This document shows, piece by piece, positions 31,830-44,500 of a stretch of 64,000 bases of DNA. Both the position numbers and the translations under genes were made by a program. Position 1 is the stretch's first letter; the number at the start of each line of letters is the position of its first letter. A model generated the notes under the pieces. The model had not been told where the DNA came from, made no database searches, and was given only the letters and a program-made list of their open reading frames with translations. Source of the DNA: Melitaea cinxia (lineage: Eukaryota; Arthropoda; Insecta; Lepidoptera; Nymphalidae); assembly GCF_905220565.1 (NCBI RefSeq), contig NC_059421.1, positions 8,825,501-8,889,500 of the forward strand. The letters run 5' to 3'.

Positions 31830-34571
31830 ATGGTCGTTGTATCCTCAACATTCTCTGTACCGGCTGAAGGTGTGTTATTCCAAGCACCCTCAACGAAATT
31901 ACTTGTGAACGATCAAGAGTTAGGCACAGCAACGCTATGTATAACAGAAAAGTACGCATCTATATCAGAAATTTTTTATCAATATAAATAAGTGTGAATG
32001 TTTAAAATTGTAATTATTTTAGCAACGTGTTATGGGGTGGTGGAGTGACGACTTCGGGTGCTCCAACACCTACTATAGCTCTTCTTTACCCCACGATTTC
32101 TCTCCACGCCATTCAAAAGGACCCCTCGCCTGCTTTGTACATGGTTCTTAACTACGAACTAAGGTCAGTAAAGAAACTCATTGTTTGTTATATTTTGTTG
32201 TTTTGTTTTTCTTTTATGATAAATGTTAGTTAGTCAATAATAATAACTGGAACAATATTCTTTGTATAAGTGTTATTTTATGGTAATTAGCTTAAAATAA
32301 TTGTGTCTTCATTGAAATGAACTGTGTTTTGTCATAATCTATGAGAAAGTTTAAATCATTCATTTAATTTCTTTGTTACATGCCATATAGCTGTGTTAAT
32401 AATTTATCTTTATCTTACAAACTTAGGAGCGTGACCGTGTTTTCTGCTTCAGATATTGAGCTCCATTACTGCCTGGATTTTGGTTGTTATTTAACATTAA
32501 TTCAATCTAAAGTCTGTTTATTAAATCTATCTATTTTATACAGTTGTTACTGTGTTTTAGCTGTGTATATCATCATCATCATCATTACCATGCATTAGCA
32601 CCCAATTACTGGAAAGTAATAATAACCAATAAAAAACATGTTAAAAATACCATTTTTGTATATAAATATCAGCCACATTAATGTACAGTAAATATAATAT
32701 AAATAAGTATTGTACAGTATATTGCTACTTTAACGATAAGACCGCCTTTGTACACTGTTTTTTTATTTGTATTATGTGATTGTGTTGATTGTTGTTGTGT
32801 ACAATAAAGAGTATCTATCTATCTATTTAAAATGCCTAAGTTTAAATAAATATGTTTATCATATACACAGCAGTGCTGTGTGGCTACGGCACTAAAGAAT
32901 TTAGCCACCCCCTCTCTTCCCATGGGTGTCGTAAGGGGCGACTAAGGGATAACAAGGTTCCACAACTACCTTGGAACTTAAGAAGCCGACCGATGGCGGG
33001 ATAACCATCCAACTGCTGGCTTTGAAATACACAGGCCGAAGACGGGCAGCAGCGTCTTCGGTGCGACAAAGCCAGTACTGCGGTCACCAATCCGCCTGCC
33101 CAGCGTGCTGACTATGGGCAAAACACATGAGTCCAGCAGTGGACTGTATAGGCTGTAATGATGATGATGAATTAAACGTAGTGATAATTAAATCAACCAG
33201 AAATTCGAAATGTATATTCTGCTAAGAAGAATTGGCAAGAATCTGAGGTTATTAAAAAAATAAAACTGTTTTATTATAAATTAGTAAAATCCTGCATGAG
33301 ATCACCACAGACAGCACCACAAGTCCACACATGTTTAATATTAATATAATTTTGCACTGAAAAATTTACTTTAGGTATTATATTCTTTTTGGTTGCGGGT
33401 TCGATCCCCGCACATGATAAACATTTGTATTGGCCATACAGGTGTTTGCCGTGGTCTGGGTGTTTGTGCAGTCCTTGTGGGTCTCCCCACCGTGCCTCGG
33501 AGAGCACGTTAAGCCGTCGGTCCCGGTTGTTATCATGTAGACCTGATAGCGATCATTACTTATAGTAGGGAATATATCCGCTAACCCGCATTGGAGCTGC
33601 GTGGTGGATTAAGCTCTGATCCTTCTCCTACATGGGGAAAGAGGCCTATGCCCAGCTGTGGGATATTACAGGCTGAGGCTGATTATATTCTTTTTAATAA
33701 AAAGAAATGCATGAAATTAATTCTCTGGCAATTTTTGGCAATTGGACAATTGGACGTCAAAGATAAAAAGATTTATATTCACATTTCCTAAATGTTTTTA
33801 GATTACCAGAACTAAACCAAGGCAGTGGAGACGCACAACAAGATGACGATGATGATTTTGATGCTGATGATCAACCCATCACACAGTTGCGGTAAGTATT
33901 TTACCATTTGCCTCTAATTATTGTAATCCTGTAATGGTAGAAACTGGTAGAAAGTTCCTTGCGTTATAGCTTCTAACCAAATAGGGAGCGTGCCCATGAT
34001 TCATCACATAGTATTTTTTTATTGTGTAGTGGGATGCACGGGTAAATCACATAGTATGTCATATATACATAACTTTTTATGTAACTAGGTTGAGAAATAA
34101 GTGTAAGGTTCACCTGATGGTAATCGATTACGGTAGCCTATATACGTTTGCAACACCAGAAGCATCGCAAACGCGTTGCCGACCTTATTCCCAATTCCCC
34201 TCAGGAGTTCTTGTCACCTTACTCACCAACAGGAACACAATACTGCTTGAAAACAGTATTATTTAGCTGTGAATTTCTGTAAGGTCGAGGTACTACCCCC
34301 GAAATTTCCAGTAGTATTGCAGTAATGCCACCAACTATGAAGGTTTTCTTTTATTTATCATCTTGGAGTAGAATAAAACATTACATTTACTTATATTACA
34401 ATAATCGCTCCGGTGTAGTGGTGGAAGTAGTCGGCCAAAGCTTCGATGGTTAGCAGGTTCAATTCCCGCTCGGGATGGAAATTTGTATATGTACAAATAT
34501 TGTCACGGTTTCCCCTGTCCGCTAATGAAGAAAAATAAAAAGGTTCTATGCAAACAACTCAATTTAGTTAA

Positions 34572-34639
<68 letters not shown>

Positions 34640-36423
34640 ATATATTTAACCCGGTAGTAATGACACTTAATAACCGGCGGGGTCGAGTACTTATTTCACA
34701 CAAGTTTCTAAGCCAAGGCAGTTAAGGTACTCTCCTGCGCCACGCTGTGTAGATAGTGTTCCCGGAAGTCACTTAAGCAAATACACAGGCACTGCAGTTT
34801 TATATTGACCGAAAGAAAGGAACTGCTTGGAGCGCTCAAATTGCATCGCCCGAGTATACAAATGCCGCTTGATGAATTTTTGTTGCAATTTATTTTTGCT
34901 GAATGTATATAACATCAAAAAGGGGTCAAAAAAATACTGTAGCTTGCTTTTAAAGTTTAAGTAGTTTGTATTAAAATTAATAAATTATAAATAGGTTTGT
35001 ACCTCCAAATGAGTCGGACCTGAGCCCCATGTATGCAGCCATGAGCCAGGGCCAGTCTCTGCACCCCGACCCAGCAGACGAGGTGGACGATGAGGCTTAT
35101 ATGGACGGAGAGGAGTTTGAGGATGGTAATGTTTTAATTGATAATAAGATTAATATTGTGTACGTGTGGAAATTATGTTTATTTATTTGGATACAAGTAT
35201 TCTTGATCAGCACTATGAACAGCATTTTTTGCTTTTAGAACTGTCTCCATATGTATGTCATGAAGTTAGAAACAAATTTGTCTGATTTTTCTTTTTTATT
35301 TTCTATTGTAGGTTGATTGAAATTGGAAATAATCAAAACTTTTTTGGTGAAACTCTCTCTAGAGTTTCTAGTTGCATATATAAAGTGGATTAAAATAGCA
35401 CTGCTCTGCCCGGTAGGTGACGAAGAGTTTGAGGACGCGGAAGAGAGCTCCACGGTGGCAGATAGCGCAGCGGAGCGTCTGAGAGCCATGAGACTGCAGG
35501 CCGAGGCTAACGGCAAGCGGACCGATGGTACGAGTGGTGCCACGGCTTAGTGGTCTAGTTTCCTACCACCAAGCCATCTATTGATCTAGCCGACTAGCTA
35601 CCTACTACTTAGCCGTCTACCAACCTAGCCATCTACTTAGTGACCTGTCACCTAGCTACCTACTATGTAGCCATTTTGTGGCATACCATCTTGCCACTTA
35701 GTGACATATCTACCTATCCAAATGCCAACCATCTCTCACCCACTACCTACCTGCTTGCACACAAATGGCTTTGGAACTTTAGTGTAATGTTAGAGCTGAG
35801 CTAACAACATCTGCTTATGTACTGACTTGCACCCAGACGGTTCTGTAGATTTAGTGTAATGGTTGATGGCCATCTAACCTAATCCCACCTACCTTCATAC
35901 ATAACATAACTCATTATAACATTCTCGGCACAGAAACTTTCTCAGAACTGCTTTACATTAAAAGTTAAAAACTTTAGTGTGATAGTAGCGAACAACCATC
36001 TACTCTCATGCTTTCTACTTTCGAACACATGGTAATAATTAAAACGTATAAACTCAATTGAGACCTGTGTATGTTAAAATAGAAATTGTTTAACTTTTTG
36101 CAAGTTGGTAATTTAACAAATTTTGATCCTATACTTGTCACTTTCATTTTTGTCTAATAGTAACAATAAATTCAATATCCAAATAACATCCATCTTAATT
36201 TGAATTTATACACCAAAAATCATCCATATATAAACTTTTCATGTTATATAATGTATGTATGTATGTCTTTTAGTTAAAAGATTCAATAATAAAGAATGCT
36301 GTTGAATTTATTATTGTTACCCCCTTAATAAATAAGTTTGTTTAAAATGATGTTTTTTTTTATTTTAGCGAACACAATATTTATATTTCAGATAGTGAAG
36401 ATGCAGACGATGACCATGAGTGA
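31830..36423 (+). CDS. icln: pICln (methylosome subunit), 6 exons, 208 aa
   Basis: Exons: 31830-31951, 32023-32163, 33802-33891, 34995-35125, 35417-35527, 36392-36423 (TGA). All junctions are GT/AG and the phases agree. pICln binds Sm proteins with PRMT5 and delivers them to the SMN complex for snRNP assembly in the cytoplasm; an older role in volume-regulated chloride current gave its name. The N-terminal ~130 residues form the PH-like domain: 'STFSVPAEGVLFQAPSTKL', then 'LYPTISLHAIQKD' and 'LYMVLNYEL', all hallmark segments. Acidic linkers follow ('DDDDDFDADDQPIT'), then 'FVPPNESDLSPMYAAMSQGQ', the EF-rich 'YMDGEEFED' and an acidic end 'DSEDADDDHE'. The length is close to that of other animal members. 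Reading through the exon-5 donor would add only a few residues and a stop (a possible retained-intron form). Introns hold many repeats but no coding damage. Confidence 0.95.
32720..32826 (+). repeat. CR1-like LINE tail in pICln intron 2
   Basis: 'cgataagaccgcctttgta' is followed by 'tgtacaataaagag' and a (tatc)n tail, the usual end of a lepidopteran CR1-type LINE. Confidence 0.65.
32868..33172 (+). repeat. Family A copy in pICln intron 2
   Basis: Starts 'cagcagtgctgtgtggc' and ends with '(atg)n'. It closely resembles 22429-22755 but lacks about 40 bp between 'cacatgagt' and 'ccagcagtggactg'. Confidence 0.85.
33391..33690 (+). repeat. Family E SINE in pICln intron 2
   Basis: Begins with a tRNA-like 'ggttgcgggttcgatcccc' (box B). 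It continues with 'accgtgcctcggagagcac' and 'ttactcatagtaggg'-type words and ends 'gggatattacaggctgag'. Probably 5'-truncated, since the box A part is not clear. Confidence 0.7.
34078..34305 (+). repeat. Family B copy in pICln intron 3
   Basis: From 'tgtaactaggttgagaaat' to 'gtcgaggtactacccc'; the last ~70 bp of the family are missing. Confidence 0.75.
34395..34520 (+). repeat. tRNA-head SINE piece
   Basis: 'gtgtagtggtggaagtag' (box-A-like) and 'gcaggttcaattcccgct' (box-B-like) lie ~50 bp apart, as in a SINE head. The body is cut short by the following TA repeat. Confidence 0.5.
34567..34650. repeat. (TA)n microsatellite in pICln intron 3
   Basis: About 80 bases of nearly pure TA with one TTTA interruption, likely length-polymorphic. 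The 80-codon frame across it is low complexity and not a gene. Confidence 0.95.
35555..35900. repeat. Degenerate low-complexity repeat in pICln intron 5
   Basis: Variants of 'ctagccatctacc' and 'cctacta' recur irregularly to about 35760. The word 'tttagtgtaatg' then appears at least twice (about 35780 and 35848). Looks like an old, decayed minisatellite. Confidence 0.5.
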
Positions 36424-37565
36424 TTTATTTAATTGTTCATTTGTTAATTTATTTACTTGCTAAGTGACGAAACATCCCGATGGGGTCCAGATGTAATATC
36501 TTAGTTATAATAATTTGCTATTAATGTGTATCGGATGAAAGGATCGCTATAAATGTGAATTTATGTTAGCATTTGTAACTTAAGAAATTTGCTAATGAAA
36601 AAATTCTATGTATGTCATTGCAATTTCAATTTATTCACCTTATATGTCATAATATTTGTATAGTAATTATTATTGTATGTTTGTATGAATATATCATATG
36701 ATATATATATGAATATATTATAGTATATCTGTCCGTTACATATAGAGTATGTATGTTTACTATGACTTAGTGAATAGATGGCTTATTTTTTAAGCTTGGT
36801 TATTGAAATCTCTATCACTGCCACATTGAACATCAAATTAGATTGATTTTGTAGATTTTTTTTTTTTCATTATTTAATGAATTTAATTTTTGAAAGCAGT
36901 AAATTTAGAACACGTTCAATTAATAGGTATATTTAATATTTGTAAACGCACACTGTTCGAGAATTTATACAACTATAGTATTAACTAAAATGTTAATCTC
37001 GTCAATAGAAAATTCTACAAAATTACAACATCAGAAACAATAACAATTGAAAAATATTAAATGATAATACACATAATAAAAATGACACGAAATATAACTT
37101 TTTGATACTTTTCGTAATTATCAAAACTTTTTATAAAAATAAAACTATTTCGAATGATCGATGTACTTTTTTAAATCATAGCTAATGTGGCAATTTTGTT
37201 AGAATATTATTTCTTAAGCAGCTTTAAAACAGATGTCTCAATACGCTAAAAAATTCAGAAATCTCGCCAAAATATTTGTGATTAAACAAGATATATAATT
37301 TTTTAAATATCTATTGTATATCAAAAATATCTCTAACTTAAGTCTCAAGCCAAATTCAGTAAATGTATTCTCGATGTAGTCGTAACAAAACGTATTATTT
37401 TTTTGTAAAATGTTATCGTAGTAGAGTTTTATAAAAGCGCTTGAAATTTAATTTTATTTTCCTCTGCGACCGCTCAAAATATTTGTACCCACTATTTGTA
37501 TTCGGCAAGTTGCTGGATATCGAAAGTCGAATATTAAAGTATGAATAAAAGAACATTGCGTTTTA
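36424..37565 (+). other. icln: pICln 3' UTR with poly(A) signal at 37544-37549
   Basis: After the stop, 1.1 kb of AT-rich DNA lacks repeats that I recognise, until 'atgaataaaag' (AATAAA at 37544) followed by 'cattgcgttttattttt', a plausible cleavage and GU/U-rich region. The next repeat begins ~120 bp later. Earlier signals cannot be excluded. Confidence 0.55.
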
Positions 37566-37689
37566 TTTTTAATTTTTATGTAAACTAATAAACGTGTACG
37601 CGTTTTAATATTATTATATTTTTATAACTTGTTGAAGGTATAGTGATAAAATTTGACATTTTATTCATAATTATTTTCAATATTATTAT

Positions 37690-38290
37690 TTTTAATATTA
37701 TAAAGCTGAAGAGTTTGTTTGTTTGAACGCGCTAATCTTAGAAACTACTGGTCCGATTTGAAAAATTCCTTTTGTGTTAGATAGCCCATTTATCGAGGAA
37801 GGTTATAGGCTATATATCATCACGCTAAAACCAAAAGGAGCGGAGCACCAATGAAGAATGTTTCAAAATTGGGGGTTCATTTTTCCTTTTGAGAGCTTCC
37901 GCTGCGTGCGCTGTGAAAACAGTTGGTTTCGCAAAAATCATGTATGACAGAATTGATCCTCTTTAAAAGTTCTAAAAAAAAGTCCGCGACAGCATATATC
38001 TATCTTTTAAGGTTTGCTCACTATAACCTTTTTTATGCTGACCAAGTTCTAAAATTGTTCTAAAATAATGCATTATTTGCGAAGATCTTTTTATAAACAT
38101 GATATTAATCCCTATCTTAATAAATACGTCATTCATCACAAGTATTTAATTTAAAACAAAATAGCCTTTTACATAATTCGATTTCAATGAATAATCACAG
38201 TTTTAAAATAACATTGCAGCAAAATAATGATCAAGTATTGCGCGCGCCTCTGTTCCACGCGGACGAAGTCGCGCGCAGAAGCTATACCTA
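37690..38290 (+). mobile_element. Helitron-like non-autonomous element
   Basis: The start 'aatattataaagctgaagag' and 'gaactgatgg'-like to 'atagcccatttatcgagga' are well-known 5' sequences of lepidopteran Helitrons. Near 38258 'ccacgcggacgaagtcgcg' is the usual 3'-end motif. The middle is degraded and no Rep/helicase frame is present. Confidence 0.65.
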
Positions 38291-38645
38291 ATAAAAAAAT
38301 TAGACACTTGTGTTTGGAATTACTTAAATAATACATGTTTTTACTGGCTCTAGTATACGAACAAATTTCTTTGGGCACGCGTGGTGCCTGTATTTCCTGG
38401 TCATTAGATGGTAAATTCAAACTTGACATTCTAGCTTTACATGAAAAATTGTGTGCACCGTCAAACCTTTCGATTTGACAAGTCGCAGAGCCACGATATT
38501 ATCTATTTCGAAATGTCGAGCTGTATTTAGGACCAAAACCTATTTATTGCACATGTCTTGAAATGCACGTTTTGCATGCCACACTGTGAAACATTCTCTG
38601 ACGATCCGTTCTTTTCATTTTCTTAGTTACTGTAATAACAGTACA

Positions 38646-38683
38646 GAAACGATGATTATAATAATAATTATAATCATCGTTTC
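38646..38683. repeat. Perfect 17-bp hairpin
   Basis: 'gaaacgatgattataat' (38646-38662), loop aata, then its exact reverse complement (38667-38683). A further 'gtac' lies on each side (38641 and 38691). Confidence 0.8.
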
Positions 38684-38694
38684 ACGTATTGTAC

Positions 38695-39065
38695 CGTAGA
38701 CTCTAATTTTTGTCTGTCTATCTTTCTGTTGGCTTATCTTCGGAGCGGCTGAACCGATTTGTATGGGACAGTCATTAGAAGACAAAACACAGGCTCCTTT
38801 TTATCCCGAAATTTCCGTTAAATCGGGGTTAACGCGGGAAAAACCATGTTTACCGTGTCAGAGTATCTAACGCCCAGATAGATATGAAATACCCAAACAT
38901 TTTTTATTAAATACAACAATTTTTTGCGATCAAATTCTTTTTATTTAAATAATTGTGTTGAATTTTTATGGGACAATCATTAGAAGATATAGACATACGT
39001 GATGAAGGTTATAGGCAACTACTTTCCTCAAATTAACGCGGGTGAAACCGCGGTGCACATTTAGT
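38695..39065 (+). mobile_element. Helitron-like or related MITE remnant
   Basis: Contains 'cggagcggctgaaccgattt', the repeated 'gggacagtcattagaagac' / 'gggacaatcattagaagat', and the end 'gggtgaaaccgcggtgcac'. These words are typical of Helitron-like repeats. The internal near-repeat suggests a rearranged copy. Confidence 0.5.
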
Positions 39066-39075
39066 TTAATAATAT

Positions 39076-39290
39076 ATGCGCAAATATGACGACGCGTTAG
39101 CGCAGTGGTCACAGCACTGGCTGTTGCGCTGGCGGTCGCGGGTTCGATTTCGGCTTACGACTGACGTATGTATTGGCCATATAGATGTTAGTCGTGGTCT
39201 GGGCGTTTGTGCTTGTGTATTGTGTTTCCTGACCCCCGAGGCAGGAGAAAATCCTACTGGGTCTATTGAGTGTGAAGAGTTTATTTATAT
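39076..39290 (+). repeat. tRNA-head SINE, full length
   Basis: Box A 'tagcgcagtggt' (about 39097) and box B 'gggttcgattt' (about 39138) are spaced as in a tRNA. The body holds 'gtcgtggtctgggcgtttgt'. A tRNA gene is excluded because the stems do not close and the SINE body follows. Confidence 0.75.
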
Positions 39291-39293
39291 GTT

Positions 39294-39506
39294 TACTAGC
39301 TGACCCTGCAAACGTTGTTTTGCCATATATGTTATTAAAGCCCTTAATCCCCCCCCCCCTATTACTTAGGGGTATGAAAAATAGATGTTGGCCGATTCTC
39401 AGACCTACCCGATATGCCCACAAAATTTTATTAAAATCGGTCGAGCCGTTTCGGAGGAGTATGGCAACGAAAACTGTGACACGAGAATTTTATATATTAG
39501 ATGTTT
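39294..39506 (+). repeat. Family G repeat
   Basis: Starts 'ctagctgaccctgcaaacg' and ends 'gacacgagaattttatata'. The 3' part recurs at 62082-62219, and the 5' part, inverted, inside the LINE relic at 56888-56956. Class unknown. Confidence 0.65.
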
Positions 39507-41512
39507 ATGAATAACTTATTAGGATACCCTTATGAGTATTAGTTATTTATCTGCAGTTAAATAAAACTCAAATCTACACTACAATTTTATTAGGAAAACA
39601 CAATACATTATAGTTCATTTATTTTAACAATTAAGAAATAGAGCGCCGTGAAAGAAAACGTACGATTTGTACTTTTTAGAAACATACACAAAAAAAATCT
39701 TTATAAAATAAATCTTTTTTTTTTTCATATTATCCAAAACGAAATCAACTTATCGGTAATAACACCTGCCTATTTAATACACGACGTTTTACTTAATATT
39801 AATTTATTTATAACTGTAAATCTAGCTCGAACCTAATCGGTCGACTACGTCTGTAGTCTAGACCTTTCACGGAGTAGTCACATAACTGCGATTTGTTAAC
39901 TAAATGTGCGCTTTTCATTCAAACATTATTCTATAAAGAAACAAGGAAATATTATATATATATTTTTTTTATAAATCAGTTTGTCTTTGACTTTTATAAT
40001 TATATCCATCAAAATACCTTTGTAAATAAATTTGAACTACCTTTGACACCTCGAGACATACATATTTTTCAAGTCTTTATAGAATAACGTCTGAATATAT
40101 AAAAATAATATATAATTGATAATATAATAAACGACCATTAAACACTACCGATACTATTATATATTAACAGTCTTAATTTCATTGAAATTTTCACAAAATT
40201 AATACAAATTAATCATATCAAATATGTTTAAATAAAATTTGATAACTTAAATATGAAACAGCACTCAATATTATGCTATATTAATTATAAATCCTTATTG
40301 ATTTTAAATCGACATGGAAGTAAGACAACACCTATACATATAAACTATAATTAAACATAAAACAATATATTACTGTGTATGTGGATGTACCGACAGACGA
40401 CATTGTCCGGATTAGTACTTACTACATATTTGTAAGATTATTAAGTGGATTAGAACTGGGTTTGTGAACTTTAAAAATTTTAATAAAAATTATAAATAAA
40501 ACAATTTTTTTTTGTGTCATTATTATCAATAATATTTATTTCGATTTGAAGTACATGTAACTTTTGAGCTGGACTGTTTTTACGTTTGTTTTATAAGCCA
40601 CGATGTGATATATAGCCTATTCCATCTCAAAACAAAGCAGACATTAAGGTCAGCCGTTAATAAACATACTTTCTATTTGATTCATAAATTACTAATGTAA
40701 ATTTTTCAAATTACTGGGATTACCGGGTTTGCATCTGGTTCCAATGCATATTAGCAAGTAAATAAACATTAAAAAACACAATTAATTAAGACGTCAAAGA
40801 TTTTTTTTTCATATTAAATGACAAAACCCTGTTTTAACTGACTGAACAGATAGATACGGAAACCTGTTTATTATTTTTCAATCTAATTATAATACTTATT
40901 TTAATAAAATGTGGACTTGACTATTTATATCTATAATTTTCTGACCGAGCAATGCCATCCGTTAGATATAATCAAATCGCTGTCCGTCTGTGACTACATC
41001 TCAGTAACCATGGCTAAAGTCAAAAATTTTCATAATCAACGATCATTTGATATACGTCTCGACTGTAATGATGATCTGTTAACTTAGAAGTGTTAATTAC
41101 ATTTTTTGAAACGGTTTCCTACCAATAATTTAAACTTTATTATTTTAATTTTGTCATTTTTAGTAAAAACTTAAAGTTTGTTAACGCAAGTAAAGCTTAA
41201 AAACAATGTCAATATTTTGATGATGATTAACAGGCCATTCTCCGCAACTCGACGTCTTCGTGCGCCATACATATATAATTATTATATATTAATTAAACAA
41301 CCATTGCACTGTGTAATACTATCGAATCTTTAAAATAATTTTTCCTCACAACTCCACCATAAATAATATTTATCAGCTTTACCGGCTTGGAATTGCATTC
41401 CGAGACAAATAAAGAAAAAAAATAGATCAGTACGAAACCGTTCCAGAAAATTTAATTCACGTTCAAACCACGGTGAATTAAATTAGAATAAACAAAAAAA
41501 CGTCAGCTAGCA
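39507..41512. other. Intergenic between pICln and RCC1 3' ends
   Basis: AT-rich, with no supported gene. The minus-strand 'aataaag' near 41134-41142 could be the poly(A) signal for the long RCC1 form. Confidence 0.45.
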
Positions 41513-44500
41513 TCACGCTTGGGCGCCGTTTAGAGCTCCACTGGGGGCCTCGGGCGCTCCGCTGGGGACCTCGGGGGCTTCGGGGGCCTCGGAGGCCTGG
41601 GGCTCCTTGTCACTCTCGGTGTCCTGGCTACTCGTGTCCATGGCGTCTTTGGAGTCCTTTTCCGATTCAGTTTGATCGGTTTCTTTCTGTTCATCCGTTT
41701 GTTTTTCTTCTTTTTCTGTATCTTTGTCCACTTGTGCTTTGTCTGGAAATTACATAACTTTGCAATTATCTGTGTTACATTTACATATTATAGGAATATT
41801 TTTTTTGAATTTTATTTTTGATTCATTGACAACCAGAACACCTACATTAAGTCTAACATATAAAATTCTCGTATCAGTGTTTGTTATTGAACTTCTCTGA
41901 AACGGTTTGACCGACTTTTATGATTTTTTTGTGTGTATTTGGTAGGTCTGAGAATAGGTACAGTTGCGGTACTACTGCTCGTGGGGAATGCGCTCACTCT
42001 CTCTGATTTATAGCAGAGTGGTTCCTTGAGTTACGCCCGAAGTCGGGTCACAAAGGGTCGAGAGGCCCAGGCTTATTAGTTACGGGGTGGTGCTCGTGGT
42101 TGAACATCTCCCCAATACTCATGGAACCGAATACGATTTTTCAAATCAATGTGAGTGACGTGTCGGAGGTCATGGTTGCATGGGGTCATGGTTTTACAAC
42201 AGACGCGCTTGGCATCGCGCGACAGAGCGTCGGGAGACGTCGACCTTATATTAAAGGTGGCGAGTAAGTCCTCATATCTTAAGGGATCATCCTCATTAGT
42301 GATTTTGTCGGAGTGCCTGAGTGAAGTGTGTGGTGTGTGTGTCTTAAAATGTTATCGAATGAGTTTGTATTTGAATTATTATTTTACTTTTTTATTATTG
42401 TTTATATGAACTGACATGTAATTATCTTTTTATTGCCTTTTATTATTATTATTTTGTTTTGTTTATATTTTTGATTAATTTTTACTGACTTTATTTTTCT
42501 ACTATTATTTTTTGTTTTGTCTTTGGTTTGTTTTAATGCTTATTATTATGATTAATTAATGTAACTCGTTATTTTTTTTTGAAATGTTAATTAATGTGAC
42601 TTATTTGAAATGTTAATTAGTGTAAGTGGTAAATCCGTACTGATTAATTTTATGTAAATAAATAAAATAAATAATACATATATATATAAAAAAAAGAAAA
42701 AATCTAGCATACCGGTGTCATCAACTTCCATGGGCGTCTCTGTTTCAGTTTCAGGGTCATTTTCTTTCTTTTCATTGCCATTCACCTTCTAGAAAATATA
42801 ATTATAATAAAAAATAACCTCTTATAACATATAGTACTGTATATCTACTAGTTGACATCACGGAACGTTACAAATATTACGGGTTTCAATAATTTATGTG
42901 ATTAAGGCCGTAAGTGTACAATTAGGAACGATATTAAAAAGTATATTTCTTGATTAAAAATTTTGATAATTTATTGAAGCCTTATAATAAGTCTGTTAAC
43001 ACAGTTTTCTATAAATGATGACATGGAATGATATTTTTATAACAAAATCATGACATTGTTGTGATGAAATGTAAATTATTGACAATGTAATAGAAAATAG
43101 TAGTAAAAAAAAAAACGAACAAACATTTAACAAGTAATTTCAAATAAGTTATGTAACGTAACAATGATTTCTTGTAATTACTAATCTGATCGTCGTATTA
43201 TTAATATTCGATAAATTTTACAAAGATGATAAAGTTTGTATGACAGCAGTATAAATGCCAACAGACTTATCCGAAGAACAATTACTAATTCACTAATTAC
43301 TATATCTAAAAATACAGTACAGTAAATATATCGACACTTCCAAGAAATAATATGATAACTGTAAAACTCTTAAGCGTTCTAATATTTTTTATTAATATTA
43401 TGAGCATATTAAATCTGTATATTACGTTAATTTACCTCGGCAAATTTACAAATCGACATTTTTTTCCTTCACAATCTTGAACAATATAAACAATTTTTAA
43501 CATTGTATCAAAAATCGACCGTTCCAGTGGGTGCTTGTGCAGTTCCTTGTAATATTTCGTGATGTTTCCCCTCCCGCCCCACATCCTTCGAGCCTCACGT
43601 GACTAATGGACGATCCCATACCAAATAAAGTGTGTAAATAAATAAATATTTCTTGGAAGTGTCAATATTTGGCAGGTTCAGTTTAGAATTGAAATACCCA
43701 CCGGACCTGTAACCACCACCTACGTCACATTCTAAATATATCGTGACACAAACATACTCAGATACCCCAGAAATATCTATATTTGAAAATCTACTTTTAC
43801 TAAGTATCTACTAATACAAACTATGTACATATATATATAAAACATACATCCCCTATATATATATAAATCAATTAAACCTAGTTCCGTCGAGCCTTTTTGC
43901 CGGTTTTCGAAGCGGCTGACGTCGATTTTGCCGTTTTCTTTCTTTTCGCCTAATATTTATATTTGTTTATTAAAATGCCAATTAAAATTAATAAAAAAAT
44001 ATATTAAACATAAATCATTAAAAAAGCATCAACAAATTAAATTAATGGTCAGGAAGTTGTAAATCTAAAATAAAAAAAATTATATAAATAAAAATAATTT
44101 AATTAAGACCCCCCCAAAGACACACACACAGTTCAAATGTACATGGAATTTTTTTTTTTAATGTCGATATTCTAATAGAAACCCCATGAACTAGCTATAC
44201 ATATAAACAATATAAAAAGCGTAAGGGATCGTCCATAAATTACTTCACAATTTAAGGGGGGGGGGTATATATCAGTACTTTTTAGTATAAAAATAATATC
44301 AAAATAAATTTTTTTTCAATTGGTAAATACGTGAATTCACACTAGGTAGGGGGATCTCATGTGACCAGTTGTGACGTGTGTCTCATGTGACGTAATTTAT
44401 TGTAGACGTTGAACTTGAACATGAAAGCTTAGAGATCTTCTATAAGTATTACCTCTGGCTTGTCATCCCGCTCGGCGACCTGTGTCGACGTAGAAGATAT

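Noticed and set aside
34483..34725. 80-codon frame
   Set aside because: Mostly a (TA)n microsatellite translated as YIYIYI; not coding.
39095..39150. tRNA-like A and B boxes
   Set aside because: Head of a SINE with a family-typical body; the acceptor stem does not close.
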